From the NCBI RefSeq assembly GCF_022581195.2, contig NC_061465.1, forward strand, positions 9,054,501 through 9,118,500: a stretch of 64,000 nucleotides of DNA. The letters are read 5' to 3'. This DNA comes from Helicoverpa zea. Taxonomy: Eukaryota > Arthropoda > Insecta > Lepidoptera > Noctuidae. Shown here one piece after another: positions 26,430 to 38,082 of the stretch. Made by a program: the position numbers and the translations under genes. How positions within the stretch are numbered: the stretch's first letter is position 1; every line of letters begins with the position of its first letter. Below the pieces are notes generated by a model. It saw only the letters and a list, made by a program, of their open reading frames with translations, was not told the origin of the DNA and ran no database searches.

Positions 26430-29317
26430 CACGTTATCAAAGCAATATTTCAACATTTTTTGCATAACCTATATCTCGACCTAATATAACTGTGTTTTTA
26501 ATATATTCCAACTACTAATATTAATTTAATTTTTCACCCGGATTTATTTCTTTATCTGTCAAAATATGGTGATTTTTAAGTTAATTTTTTATTTATTTAT
26601 TTTTAACACCTAAATTATCGATTTTCTTATATTAGACCCAGATTTAATGCACCGGAGTGTACCTATCTATTCATCAAATTATTATCTCGCACGTTCTAAA
26701 TGCCTAGTGACTAGTGCATTCACCCACGGAACTTGAGGTCATAGTGAGACGGATCTCACACTACCGTGCACTATTTAAACCTAGAGCATATTTTTTTAAA
26801 TTTTTTGTGTGCTGCTCACTAAAATATATCGAAGCACGTGTCTACAAAAGAATGTGTGGTTCATAGCTGTCTTCCAGACAGAAGACAAGTTAGGGTAGTA
26901 AAACTTAGGTAGGTAGCTAGGTATTTAACCCTGCCGAAAATACGGATCTATGCGAGACACAGTATTAGTTCTCGGCTTAGGTACGAGAGATTACTAGGAA
27001 GGATTAGGCTCAGGATTGACCGGTTTTCTCGAGTAAAGTAAAACGTATCCGAGCTACCTTCCAGCTCATATAACCTAAATCTACCACAGTGGGCCACTTG
27101 ACTCTCAGTAGTTTTCTTGAGGACTTTTCACTTAGTCATGAAAATGTATTCGAGCGCGCCCGCAGTCCTGATTTGATGTGGGCGAGATGTCATCTATCCG
27201 CTCACACACCACACACGCCACAGACTAGTATAGTGTAAAGAAAACTTGCAAGTATACGCCCGGCCTTAGCATGGGCTCATCAAGCCAAGCACGGTGCGTG
27301 TTATCAAGCAAGTTGTACAAATATAAGTACTTATACGTAGGTATGCGATCCGCCTTACAACTTGCGTAGTGCAACGAATTGCATTCAACACGCATGTAAG
27401 CTCGTAAAAACTATGACGTATTTCGGAATTGCGCAAGTCGATTCATAAAATGCCTCGTATTCACACTTAATGTACCATTAAGTACTGTAAAAGAAGATTT
27501 TTTATTGCAATTAAAATAAATATTAAATGCACTTATTAAGTACTTGCTGTATTTTTGATGAACTTGTTGACGGAAATAAAAATTGACTTTAAATGAATTT
27601 TCACGACAATAATTAGGTATGTAGTAGTATTCTTCCAGAAAGTATACCAAAGAAACAATAACAATTATTCTTACAATCCCACATTTCCATAATCCCTCTG
27701 TGAGTAAACTGGTCAAGATAATCAATGTTATAGATGTTTTTCTCAATTGAACCTAAAAATAAATCTTAGAGGCGACACTGGTAACCACTTTTTGCTTAAG
27801 CAATATGATTCATCAATATTTCAATTACTTTTTGCGAAGCTTATGAACCAGGCGAGTAGGTTAAAACTGAACTTTGAACATTAAAGAATTACCTCTCAGT
27901 GACGAGGTATAAGAGAAACTCAAGTACATACAATTGTAACAGCATAAAGTTCGAAAGTCAGACACGAAAACACCATCATTCAATCAGTAATAAGACCATT
28001 ATGGTCAATATAAATATTTCTAACTGCAAGTTAAAGGTTGAAAGAGCAATTCGTGCTTCAGTTACCGTTAATAAAGATGTTATAACAATGGACAGAAATA
28101 CTCCAATGAACTAAATAAAATATATTTTTGTAAAAAGTCGTGACAATGCGAAAATGTTTGTCAATAGTCAAATCTGTTTTGGATTCGTCTCTTTTTCTGA
28201 AGGCTCACTAAAATGTAAAAAAATAGAATCCAAAATTATCTGGTAATAACAATAAATAAGTTTTTAAAATACAAGAAAGAATAAAACTTACGAAATCCAG
28301 AGACATTAAAGTGCCATTTACAGTAGCACAATGATAGCCATTTTCGCAATACCATTCGTAATTACATACCAGATGACTATTAAGACACTAGAATCTCCTA
28401 ACACAGCTCCTAACAGGCATTAAAAAACGCAACATCAATTAAATGCCACCTGAATTTCACAAAAGCCAATTACCCTTTATCTATCGTAAAACAAATGATT
28501 TCGAAACATTTGCAATTGCTGTTAAAATCTAAGTGTTTCCACAAGAGCGGTCAGGCGAGGAGTTTCAAGAGGACTTGACGGCCTAGATACGGCTGATAAG
28601 GGTAAATTGGACTGATAACTTGTGTAGTGTGACGTGTGGTGAGGGCTAAGAAAATTCTAGACATTTAGTGAAAGACTGAAAGTTACTTATAATATGTAAT
28701 AGAGTACACTTCAATCAATTAAAGAAATCAAAGAAAATACACAGATTTTAGGTAACTCAAATAAAAACTGAACGACAGGCTCTCTTATTCATACAAAGTA
28801 GTAGATTTTTTTTAAGTTGGACTACCAAAGAAAAATGGCTGAAACTATTTAACTTGGTACACTTGATATTTATATTATATATATGGGAACGAAAATACGT
28901 TTGTATATAAATACCAAAACTATCATAGACATGCTTAATTTTATTATTTTTAACCCCGAAAGATCATTATAATGCATGCCAACTAACATCAAAAAGAAGC
29001 TTCAATATACAATTTATAACCAATGAAACCTTTATTTCACACACCTATGTCACAATCAGTAAACCAAATTGCATTCAAAGTTACATAATATTAGCCCATT
29101 GCGCGCCGCATGGAAACAACACGGTTGTGGTTGACATATGTATATTTTACACTTACTGCTAAAAATACACTAAAACCACAGACAATTGCTTCACAAATAA
29201 TATTCAAATATACACTGCTTATTCATAAATAACCTTACGGTTTTATGGGAAAATACTCTTTTTTATAGGTAAAGAATCAACCTATCTTGGACAACAAAGA
29301 TAGTGTTTTGGAGGGTA

Positions 29318-29382
29318 GGTACTGAACTGAGACTGGACGCTGACCCCAATACGGTTGGAAAATGGCAGATGATGATTAATAC
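29318..29382 (+). mobile_element. Short degenerate family B fragment
   Basis: 'gtaggtactgaactgagact', 'ggacgctgaccccaatacgg', 'ttggaaaatggcagatgatg' match the 3' 60 bp of family B with several changes. The frames open here on both strands are not genes. Confidence 0.55.
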
Positions 29383-29609
29383 AGAATTAGGTAGTGTTAT
29401 TAAGAATGACGTTGCAAATATTATTAGACAAAAATATACCATAAATAACATAATATGCCAGTCATCACCCACAGGCCACAAAGCATGATAAATGAATAAT
29501 TAAAACATATAAATCGTTAATTTATTTGCTAATAGGTTATTAATTACAATACACATGTATGACGTCTTATATATTGGAGATAAATGTTGAGTATCGGATG
29601 GATTATTAA

Positions 29610-30007
29610 GCCGCGTACGCACGTACGAACAAATTTGTTGCGTTACATGATATGCAACAACTTGGTTCGCACGTGCGTACCACTATCGAACATCGAACAC
29701 TCTGTTCGTCAAACATGTTCGCGGCGATCCTTGTAGTGTGTTCTGTATGGACGGTGTTCGAAGAGCTTTAATAAATGTTACGCAACAAAACTGCGAACAT
29801 CAAAAAATTCTCCGCTACTTCACAATCGACTACTTACAACGGCGCCGTCATGGCTACTAAGATAGAGTTCACGACTGTTGTTCGCGAACTCGACTCGAAC
29901 TATGTTTGCGTTCGTGTTCGAATATGCCGTCCATACGTACGAACCAAATGTTCGGGTCTGGTGTTTGTGTTCGCTATGTTCGTGTTCGTACGTGCGTACG
30001 CGCCTTT
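29610..30007. mobile_element. MITE of TTCG-rich sequence with TTAA flanks
   Basis: Ends are inverted copies of about 20 bp sharing CGCGTACGCACGTACGAAC. TTAA lies at 29606-29609 and 30008-30011, suggesting a piggyBac-like TTAA target, though the right end has three extra bases outside the shared repeat. The interior is unusually CpG-rich with many gttcg words. The open frames across it are by-products of this composition. Confidence 0.7.
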
Positions 30008-30554
30008 TTAATCGATATACCTACTCTAATGTTATCTAAGTTTACCCCACAAATAGATACCTTTTGTATTGTACTTGAGGTATTTAAACGGGTTAAATAT
30101 CATTCGATAACGGAATCGGAACGAAAGACATATTATGACAATAGCGGAGGGTCTTACTGGTACTGAGGCTGATCTCTAGCAAAATCTAGAAATGCTGTGC
30201 GTTCGAATCCAGAAAAAAGTTTATGTTTAGAAAGCGTAACCGTTGAAACGTATTTGGATCAACTGATGAAGTTTTTAATACGCTATTCTTAACACATACA
30301 TCAAAACATCGATCAAATTCCAATGACATCAGTTTTTTCTATCAAACAAGAACATAATCCAATAGCGCTTCCAAAAGAAGTTGTTTTTTGTTTGCTGATT
30401 TTAATACGAAAAAAAAAACATCGAACAAAAACTTGAATAAATTCGTCATGTCAGTTATAATAAGATCTAAGAATCAAAACAAATGAAGGCCACGTAGTGT
30501 TTGAAAACAATTTCTAGTATTCAAATGTTTAAACAATCGTAAACATTAAGCTAC

Positions 30555-30901
30555 GTTTTGAATGCTAGCTGCCGACTGCAAATGCTGATCGCACATGACG
30601 CGACTGCATGAAAACAATCGATGTCTGAGGGCGACTGCACGGGCTGCGGGATTGTTCGAAAGAGTTACCGCGGCCCTGGTACGTAAAGGGCTTAAGATGG
30701 AACATGGTGGGTTTTAGTTTTAGTGAGGTTAGTCTGACACTCTGTTACGCCGCTAACCCACAGCGGGAGGGGTCATTTGATGATTTCCCACAAAAAAGGG
30801 TGACTGCAAGTGCTGCTAAAGCTTCGATACTTACAAACAGTAGTGCAGTTACGGCCGATCGGCAGTCGGCAGAGTTGCAGTCGGCAGTTAGCATTCAAAA
30901 C
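30555..30901. mobile_element. MITE interrupted by a SINE
   Basis: Inverted ends GTTTTGAATGCTAgCTGCCG / GTTTTGAATGCTAaCTGCCG (one difference), each continuing with GACTGCAA, at about 30555-30581 and 30875-30901. The interior is split by an unrelated insertion at 30640-30801. Without it the element is about 180 bp. The ttgcagtcggcag motif is repeated near the right end. Confidence 0.75.
30640..30801 (+). mobile_element. SINE-like element (family A) nested in a MITE
   Basis: Family A is recognised by 'ctgcgggattgttcgaaagagttaccgcggccctggtac' like sequence, then 'gtctgacact', 'gcgggaggggtcatttgatgatttccca' like sequence and an A-rich tail. Here it is flanked by gactgca at 30633-30639 and 30802-30808, a probable target duplication, and it disrupts the older MITE. 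Confidence 0.75.
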
Positions 30902-31069
30902 TTACCTTTAGGTAGTGTATTCTGTATAATAATGTAATGTTTACATTGTATGTATTACATCTTCATGTGAAGGGTTAAAGACCAGTAAAGATGTTTCTCG
31001 TGTATTATTAACAATGTTTTTTTTTTTAATACAAACTATTCATTTATTAATATCTTTTTTATTTATAAA

Positions 31070-31316
31070 ACCGGCCAAGTGCGAGTCGAACTCGCACACG
31101 AAGGGTTCCGTACCATTATTTATAAAACGGACAAAAAATCACGTTTATTGTATGAGGGCCCCCCAAAATATATTATATTTATTCAATTATATTTTTCAGT
31201 ATTTGTTGTTATAGCGGCAACAAAAATACATCATCTGTGAAAATTTAAGCTCTCTAACTATTACGGTTCATGAGACAGCCTGGTGACAGACGGACGGATG
31301 GACGGACAGAGGAGCG
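31070..31316 (+). mobile_element. Dispersed repeat starting 'ccggccaagtgcgagtcg'
   Basis: Starts with 'ccggccaagtgcgagtcgaa' and runs through 'gaagggttccgtaccatta' to 'gacggacggatggacggaca'. A widespread lepidopteran repeat, from memory, here cut short of its usual 'gggttccgtttttaccc' end. Confidence 0.75.
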
Positions 31317-32045
31317 AAAATTATATCGGAAATTCCTGGAGTTGTTTTTCTTTTACTTTTGTTCATTATACCTACATTCAAAAGTGCATAAAATATGTAC
31401 CTAGCACACATGGTGCCATTAGTCAGAACGACAACGCGGAGTTCCTAACTTCCTGTGAAGGTTAAAACTGTTTAATCCAGATTTACAAAGTGATCGGATG
31501 TCAAGCTTCATTTATACAAATGCGTAGTTTCCAAAAGTAAAATCGAGGCAGATTCGAGGCAAGAAGATATCCTTCTTGATCTAGAAAAGTCTTAAATCAG
31601 CTCCGCCCACTAAACCATTCAGATTTATAAATCCCAATCAATCAAATAACAATTCACACTATTAAAAAACATTATGAACCACTTCTACCCATCAAAACTC
31701 ATAATAACTTAATAACACAATCCAGTAATAAATTAACACAATAACATAAACATATATAGGTAACACACATAGCATATCAACCTTAATCCTTCGCAATAAG
31801 GTCGGGAATCGTATATCAAGATCAAGAACAAAAGACATTAACTAGATTAGAAACCGTATCGTTCATATGAGAACAGACTTGGTTATCGCTAACTAACTGT
31901 GCATAATAAATTAACTTTTCCCAACTTAGAATGTTCTAGAAAGTGGCACTTTAATTATTTTCACTGGAATAAAATTAAAAGTGGAGGCTGTTTGTTTTAC
32001 TTTCCATTGTCTTTGTAATTTCGCGTAATTACTATGCAAAGTGTT

Positions 32046-32268
32046 CTGTGGTCCCGGCTATCATTGAACATCCTTGGCAGTCGTTACGGGTAGTCAGAAG
32101 CCAGTAAGTCTGACACCAGTCTAACCAAGGGGTATCGAGTTGCCCGGGTAACTGGGTTGAGGAGGTCAGATAGGCAGTCGCTTCTTGTAAAGCACTGGTA
32201 CTCAGCTGAATCCGGTTAGACTGGAAGCCGACCCCAACATGATTGGGAAAAAGGCTCGGAGGATGATG
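32046..32268 (+). mobile_element. SINE-like element, family B, full-length young copy
   Basis: About 223 bp ending in 'ggctcggaggatgatg'. Flanked by the perfect 15-bp duplication actatgcaaagtgtt (32031-32045 and 32269-32283). It differs from the copy at 41.4 kb at about five positions by eye, so both are recent. It has a minus-strand open frame of 81 codons, not a gene. The family is very common in noctuid genomes, from memory. Confidence 0.9.
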
Positions 32269-32553
32269 ACTATGCAAAGTGTTGTGTTTGAATAACTATG
32301 TAAATATTACGTACATATGTTGTATCATTGATTTGTTATATCTTGTTTACTTAACTTTCTTAACTTAAGTGTACCTACACGCACTTACTATTTCTTTTTT
32401 AATATTTACTTAATCATAAAGAATTGTGAAAGAATTCATTGTAGTCTCTCACTTGCTTTTGATAATTTTCCTTAATTTACTAGCAACCTCGAAATAAGTA
32501 TGATAGTGATTAAAACTTACTTATTATGCCTCATCAAAACTTAGTAAAATTCC

Positions 32554-32762
32554 TACTAATATTATAAATGCGAAAGTAACTCTGACTGTCTGTCTGTTAC
32601 GCTTTCACGTCTAAACTACTGAACTGCTTTTAATAAAATTTGGTACAGAAATAGAGTTGACCTTGAGAAAGAACAGAATAGGTTTTATCCCGGACTTTTG
32701 AAGAATTCTCTTGGAAACGCGATACAACCGAACTCTACGCAGGCGAAGCCGCAGGCGCAAGT
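32554..32762 (+). mobile_element. Dispersed repeat starting 'tactaatattataaatgcga'
   Basis: Runs from 'tactaatattataaatgcga' through 'ctgtctgtctgttacgcttt' and 'ttggtacagaaatagagttg' to 'cgaagccgcaggcgcaagtt'. A common lepidopteran non-autonomous family; class (SINE or Helitron-like) not determined. Confidence 0.75.
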
Positions 32763-33199
32763 TTCCTAATAAAGCATTATTTTCAGTTCCATATAGTATA
32801 TATTTTCAGTACCATGACCTTACTTAATTAGCTAACAATATGACTTTATACACATAGTTTATAGTGTTTGAAGGTAACTATTAAGAAATGCGTAACAAAC
32901 ATTGCATTTCATTGTTTTTATATTTCCTTCAACCTCGTTAGTAAAATATATCTTTTTAATAATGAATTAATAACTTGTCTGTAACTGTTAGTCGTAAAGT
33001 TTCGGATGCGTAGTTTTACGAGTCTTTTAACTGCAGATTGACTGTTTTAATAACTGTTTGAAACCTGGCAAGGTATAAAATTAAATTGTAATAAGTGAGT
33101 TTTGTAATTCTATTGCTGCATTATGAAGACGAGCCTCTTTTACCTCTCTCTCTTACCCATTACCTTCCTAATGTTGCAGTATGTAACTATAATAGATTG

Positions 33200-34070
33200 C
33201 TCAATATATGTACATACTTAATAACAAGATTATAAAAGCGGTACTTATTTACGTTTAAGTTCTAATAAGTAAAACTTACTACATAATAAAATATTGCTAA
33301 ATAAGACTGACTTTTATGACACAATGTTTTCAACGACCGACTGGAAAGATCATTGCTGGAAAGCCTTAAGATTTCTAGCTGAAATTTCCGATACCCGAGA
33401 TTTCTGTTGTTTCCTACTAAGACAACATAAGAGCTACTTAAAAGTATGTCGATCAACACTTCCACGAAACCACGATCTACTAAAGAAAGAAAAACACCAT
33501 CATAAAACAAAACACGCGAGGAATGTTACTAGCAAAATATTCCACGGAACCTTGTGCTCTCAACCGCAAACACCATACCCATAACACCCCAAATTAAATC
33601 ATATTCCTATCACATTAAAGTTCATTTTCACTTTGTCACAACTGTTACGTACGTCTGTATTTACAACCCTTATCAGTTTATTCATTAAACAACTGCTATA
33701 GCTGTTTGTCATATCCCATATGTCGCGATAATTTCAACTGGTGTGATAAAGTACTAATTGAATGTACCTAGTTCTACCATAATGGTGGTTTTGATAAAAT
33801 ATATGACGTCAAAGGTATAGGGAAGTTTGTGGGTACGGCTGATAGTATTGTTTTGAATGTAATGAAATGAAGTGATAAGCTGTTGTTTGGTTAATATGGG
33901 TGCAGATTGCAACACGTGTTGGTAAAGGGTTTATTGACATCTGTTGTTAATTTAATTTATAAGTGAAAAGTAAGAGTAATTTAATTCAACACAGTGTTTT
34001 TTATATTTTTAATTTGATATGGATAATTTGGTAAATAACAAATTAAGCTTTTCGCAGCTCAATGCACATT
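33200..34070. other. Intron interior, no exon seen
   Basis: Two overlapping frames on opposite strands (82 and 96 codons near 33.3-33.6 kb) show no family features and no matching splice sites; treated as chance. Confidence 0.45.
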
Positions 34071-34074
34071 TTTA

Positions 34075-34272
34075 GGCCTTATTCAACTGTTTCTGTGGAA
34101 ACTACTGAGCGTATCAGTATATAATATAGCATTATATGTTACTCAAAAAGAGTGTAGCTTTCCAACAGTGGTAGGTACAATAGTTATATATATACGGTAC
34201 AGTAGTTTCGCCCCTAAAGGCTCCGAGACAAATAAACAAACGTTTAACCCTTTAATTATATTAGTATAGATT
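34075..34272. repeat. RTE-like tail repeat (family C), diverged
   Basis: 'gtgtagctttccaacagtgg', 'acagtagtttcgcccctaaa', 'gagacaaataaacaaacg' and the end 'attatattagtatagatta'. Confidence 0.6.
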
Positions 34273-35189
34273 AGACATTAGTATACATAAAAATTATGAC
34301 AAGTATTTTCTCATTGGAGTCAATAGTGCTTCGTCAGAACAGACAGCAAGCCAAGCAATCTTCGATTAACAAGAAAAACAAATGATCTCAAAACGGATCA
34401 TATTTCCTCACGTAATAGACAGTTCTATGAACACTATTAATCTTATTAGCCACACATTCACATCCGTTACTCGATACGTATTATATCTGTGAAATGTAGG
34501 TCCCATCTTACAGTAATAATACAATATTGATACATAATATAGTGCTTGAAACAATGGAGTGACGGTCTGAGAAAAGTTTCGTGCGTCAAACTGAAGAGAG
34601 AAGCATGTGGTACACGTTGAGGACGCTTATTTGTAATGAAGGAAAATTATGATAATAATGAGTGACGATTACAATGAAAGTCTTTATTGTTTAAAATAAA
34701 TCTAATCCTTAGAAAATTATATCCCGTCATCTGTTAAAATGCTCAAGATATGTTTAAGCTTGGAGGGTTCGAAACTTCTATTTTATTCAACTTCTACAAT
34801 ATTTAGAATGAATTTTAGTTACATTTGTATTATTTATTTACATGGTTTTAAAGTGAGTAATATGGAAGGCATATTTTTGCATGAGGATTCCTTATAAACC
34901 AGTCAAATATAAACGTTTAGTTCAGAGATGCCTACTTCTGCATCATCTACTTTTAGCATTTATAGGCAACATATATTTATAATAACCAAAATTCCCAATT
35001 CTGTAATTCAGTTCCTTGAAATAAGACCTATCGTCTTCCAAAACAACGTCTTGACGCAAGATCTGTACTAAGAAACTCAAAATGGGAAAACCTCCTTGCT
35101 CAGACGATGACTGTGGGAAGTGTCTCACCAAAGGAAAACAAGTATATATTTTCTATGAAGAATATAATATTGGTATATTTTTCCTATGC

Positions 35190-35398
35190 GTATATTTACG
35201 CCTGATCTCTCTCCGGTCGTGTCGGATTGCCGTCCCATCGGGCTATGAGATTGATGGAATAGTGAGTGCACCTGTATCTGCGCAAATGCTTGTGCACTAT
35301 AAATATGTATGTCCTATGCAGTTGTCTAATCTCCTTACATGAGATTGTAGCCGATGATCGGCTAGGAGGACATTATTATTATATTTTTCTTTCAAAAT
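35190..35398 (+). mobile_element. Dispersed repeat (family E), 5'-truncated copy
   Basis: Matches the reverse complement of 5.34-5.53 kb: 'ctctctccggtcgtgtcgga', 'gtgagtgcacctgtatctgc', 'gattgtagccgatgatcggc', ending in an att-rich tail. Its 3' end is extended compared with what is kept at 5.3 kb. Confidence 0.75.
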
Positions 35399-35418
35399 GT
35401 ATTTCAGTGATGATATAG

Positions 35419-35512
35419 TCAGTGGGTTTTAGTCAGTAAGAGTCTGACACTCCCTCACGCTGCACCCACAGCGGGAGGGGTCATTTTATGATTTCCCATA
35501 AAAAAAAATATT
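35419..35512 (+). mobile_element. SINE-like element, 5'-truncated family A copy
   Basis: Begins in 'ttttagtcagtaagagtctg' and ends in 'gatttcccat' plus an A-run. Flanked by a short probable target duplication atgatatag (35410-35418 and 35513-35521). About 94 bp of the family's 3' half. Confidence 0.7.
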
Positions 35513-35662
35513 ATGATATAGGTATTAGTTATAACAACTTCAAATAGGTTTTTGCTAACCGAATTCCAGACATTTCTGTCTTTATTTTTTTCAAACTTTT
35601 AGAAAAATAGTTTTTTGTTCTTAAATGAGCCTAATAATAACCGTGCGAAGTTAAGACTACAG

Positions 35663-35702
35663 TAATCAATCAATCAAAACCTAGCTGTTGATTGATTGAT
35701 TA
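35663..35702. repeat. Perfect 15-bp-stem hairpin
   Basis: taatcaatcaatcaa (35663-35677) and its exact complement (35688-35702) with a 10-base loop. Too simple in sequence to call a miRNA. Confidence 0.7.
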
Positions 35703-36204
35703 TAATCTTCTAATAAAATTATCTTCGTTGTTTTAATCATTATATTTCGATGCCACCTACTGATAAGTTAATTTGTAATTTAATAGCGTATTACTAGGTA
35801 TACTTATTTTTAACTTATATACTGCGTCAATGGTTTTTTTGTACAAGCATAAAGCATGAAAGGCAAAATAATTTATAATTCAGTTTTATTCAGTACTTTG
35901 TTTGAAAAAAACCTAATTCAGATACCCTTTTCTATAGTGAAATGAAACAAGATAAATACTCCACAAATAAGAAATTTTGCAAGTTTATCGACATCTGTTC
36001 TTCTCTCCAGACGTTAAAACATTGAACTGAGTAAACTAGAAACGCCTGTAATTATGTGGTAAGCCACATAATGAACCAACAACTATTACTAATATTCTGC
36101 AAAACGTGCTAATGATCGGAATACATATTTCAAACAGAGAGCACCCTGTACCTCTTACTCATACAGCATCTAGTTAGCTATGAAGTTGGCTACTAAGTAG
36201 TAAT

Positions 36205-36365
36205 AATCATCATCATCTCTTGAGCATTTTTCCAACTATGTTGAGGTCGGCTTCCAGTGCAACCGAATGCAGCTGAGTACCAGTGTTTTACAAGGAGTGA
36301 GCGCCTATCTGACCTCTTTCACCCAGTTACCCGGGCAACCCAATAGTGCATGCGCAAAGCTGACT
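36205..36365 (-). mobile_element. SINE-like element, family B, diverged copy
   Basis: Carries 'tcatcatcatc' on the left, then 'tttttccaactatgttgagg', 'cggcttccagtgcaaccg', 'cagctgagtaccagtg', 'cgcctatctgacctc' and 'acccgggcaaccca'. Minus orientation; 5' end missing. Confidence 0.75.
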
Positions 36366-36895
36366 TCTGAACTTCAAAGTTACATGAATGACATGAGCTA
36401 AGTGTTTTTACTCATAGATACCAATATTTTTAATCGTTGTGAAGACACTTGAAGTTAACTTCGGAGCGAACTGTAGTGACGTCATTATTATAATCCTTCT
36501 TATTTTAAGTGTCAGTTTCTACCGGATTTATAGTATTTATGACTAATAGACAAGATCAGACAGGAATTAAAATAAACTTGTCTAAGACAAAAGACAGGAC
36601 AAGCTTAAATGTCTCATTTGCATGTCTCCTTTGTTTTACATAGATTGACATACGGATAAGAAATATGACGTTGATCATGCATGATATTCTATATTGTCAC
36701 GAAAAAGCTCATCACTAGTCAGTAGTAACATTATTATTTGGCATTTGTTTGTTTTAAGTTTTTATGGATCAGAAGATCTCCCTTAATACTGTACCGATTC
36801 CAAAAATAATTTTACCGATTGAAAGCTCATGAAATACGTAGGACCCCAGGCCAAAAACGAATAAATATACGTACAATAAATCATGATCTTCATGG

Positions 36896-37055
36896 TCTTT
36901 TTTTTAATGGGAAATCATCAAGTGACCCTACAAGCGATGGGTGCTGCGTGAGAGAGTGTCAGCCTCTTACTGACTAAAATCCACCATGTTCCTTCTTAAG
37001 CCCTTTATGTACCTACCAGGGTAACTCTTTCGAACAATTCCGCGGCTCAGCTCAT
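36896..37055 (-). mobile_element. SINE-like element, family A copy
   Basis: T-run, 'gggaaatcatcaagtgaccc', 'gcgtgagagagtgtcagcct', 'aatccaccatgttcct', 'tcgaacaattccgcgg' in order on the minus strand. Diverged. Confidence 0.7.
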
Positions 37056-37688
37056 CATCATTAGTCTATGTCCCACTTCTTAGCAAAGACACAGAAGTAT
37101 GTCCACGCTTGCAAAAGCGGATAGTATTTCTTTCCGTTTGTAATATACCTACACTTTTCTTACGTTATTGATCGCATCTCGCGACTCGAAGCTCTTCGAT
37201 ACATTACATTTTATGTAATACGTTACAGCTATTACCGATGGCTATTACCGACGATGGTTATGTCAGATGGCTATTATTTTTCATATGGGTATTACTTCAG
37301 ATATAGGCAAATGTGAGGTAAGTCATGTACCTACCTATAACCACAAAGTATAAGGCTTAAGTTACACTGTATTTGTTAACTTTGAATGTTGGTTTTATGT
37401 ATTTACTTAACTATGGGCTTATGATAAAACATGAAATGAATGATCGAATTATCTAATACACTTGACAGGAATTTCGAAACAAGGACTTTATACTCAACGT
37501 TCCCTCTAATTACAAACAAACATACAAACATACAGGTGAAGCTAATAAAAAGCGTGTAAAAAGTAGTATAATAGATTACTTAATACTTCGTAGTAGACTC
37601 CTACTCATAATAAGTATTAGTAATAACTTAAATAGTCCATAAACGTAAAACAGCTGAGCATTTTATAATGGCTGCATTATTTTGTGCA

Positions 37689-38082
37689 AAAATTAAATTA
37701 TAAATTTAAAAAAACCCCCGACCCAAAAAAAGTACGCAATAATTATGACAAAAGGTTAAACACGCCAAACCCTATAAAAAGCAAAAAATAACTTTTAACA
37801 CTACGTAAACTAAATTTTGTCGTGTCGGGGGACCGCTCTAATTCATTACTTTAGATACGTGTTTTTTTTTTTAAACGAATGTTGTAATTAGGTAGGTATC
37901 ATTTGATTTATGTAAGTATTTATGAAGGTAAAAAGCGGTCCCCCGACACGTCAAAATTTAGTTTACGTAGTGTTAAAAGTTATTTTTTGCTTTTTATAGG
38001 GTTTGGCGTGTTTAACCTTTTGTCATAATTATTGCGTACTTTTTTTGGGTCGGGGGTTTTTTTAAATTTATAATTTAATTTT
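37689..38082. repeat. Long nearly perfect inverted repeat (149-bp arms, 96-bp loop)
   Basis: Left arm 37689-37837 and right arm 37934-38082 are reverse complements with one mismatch seen by eye (t in ttttgTcgtg versus a on the other arm). Both arms carry the terminus-like string acccccgaccc next to an A-run. The loop is 96 bp and AT-rich. Transcribed as part of the intron it would fold into a dsRNA stem of about 149 bp. Confidence 0.93.

Larger units (their letters stand above)
24837..29600. other. Intron interior, no exon seen
   Basis: AT-rich. A small hairpin lies at 26.4 kb, a GC-richer unexplained patch at 27.13-27.32 kb, and a short SINE relic at 29.3 kb. Open frames of up to 111 codons are AT-coded with no recognisable features. 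Confidence 0.5.

Noticed and set aside
29775..30166. Two overlapping plus-strand frames of 78 and 86 codons
   Set aside because: They arise from the gttcg-rich MITE interior and have no recognisable domain.
30140..30220. tRNA-like 'gttcgaatcc' arm near 30203
   Set aside because: No matching acceptor stem or anticodon arm could be folded around it.
32032..32277. 81-codon frame on the minus strand
   Set aside because: It coincides exactly with a SINE and its target duplications; such frames are often mis-annotated as proteins.
35082..35189. Small Cys-containing frame starting MGKPPCSDDDCGKCLTKG
   Set aside because: It runs directly into a dispersed repeat (family E), has no convincing donor, and does not match metallothioneins known to me.
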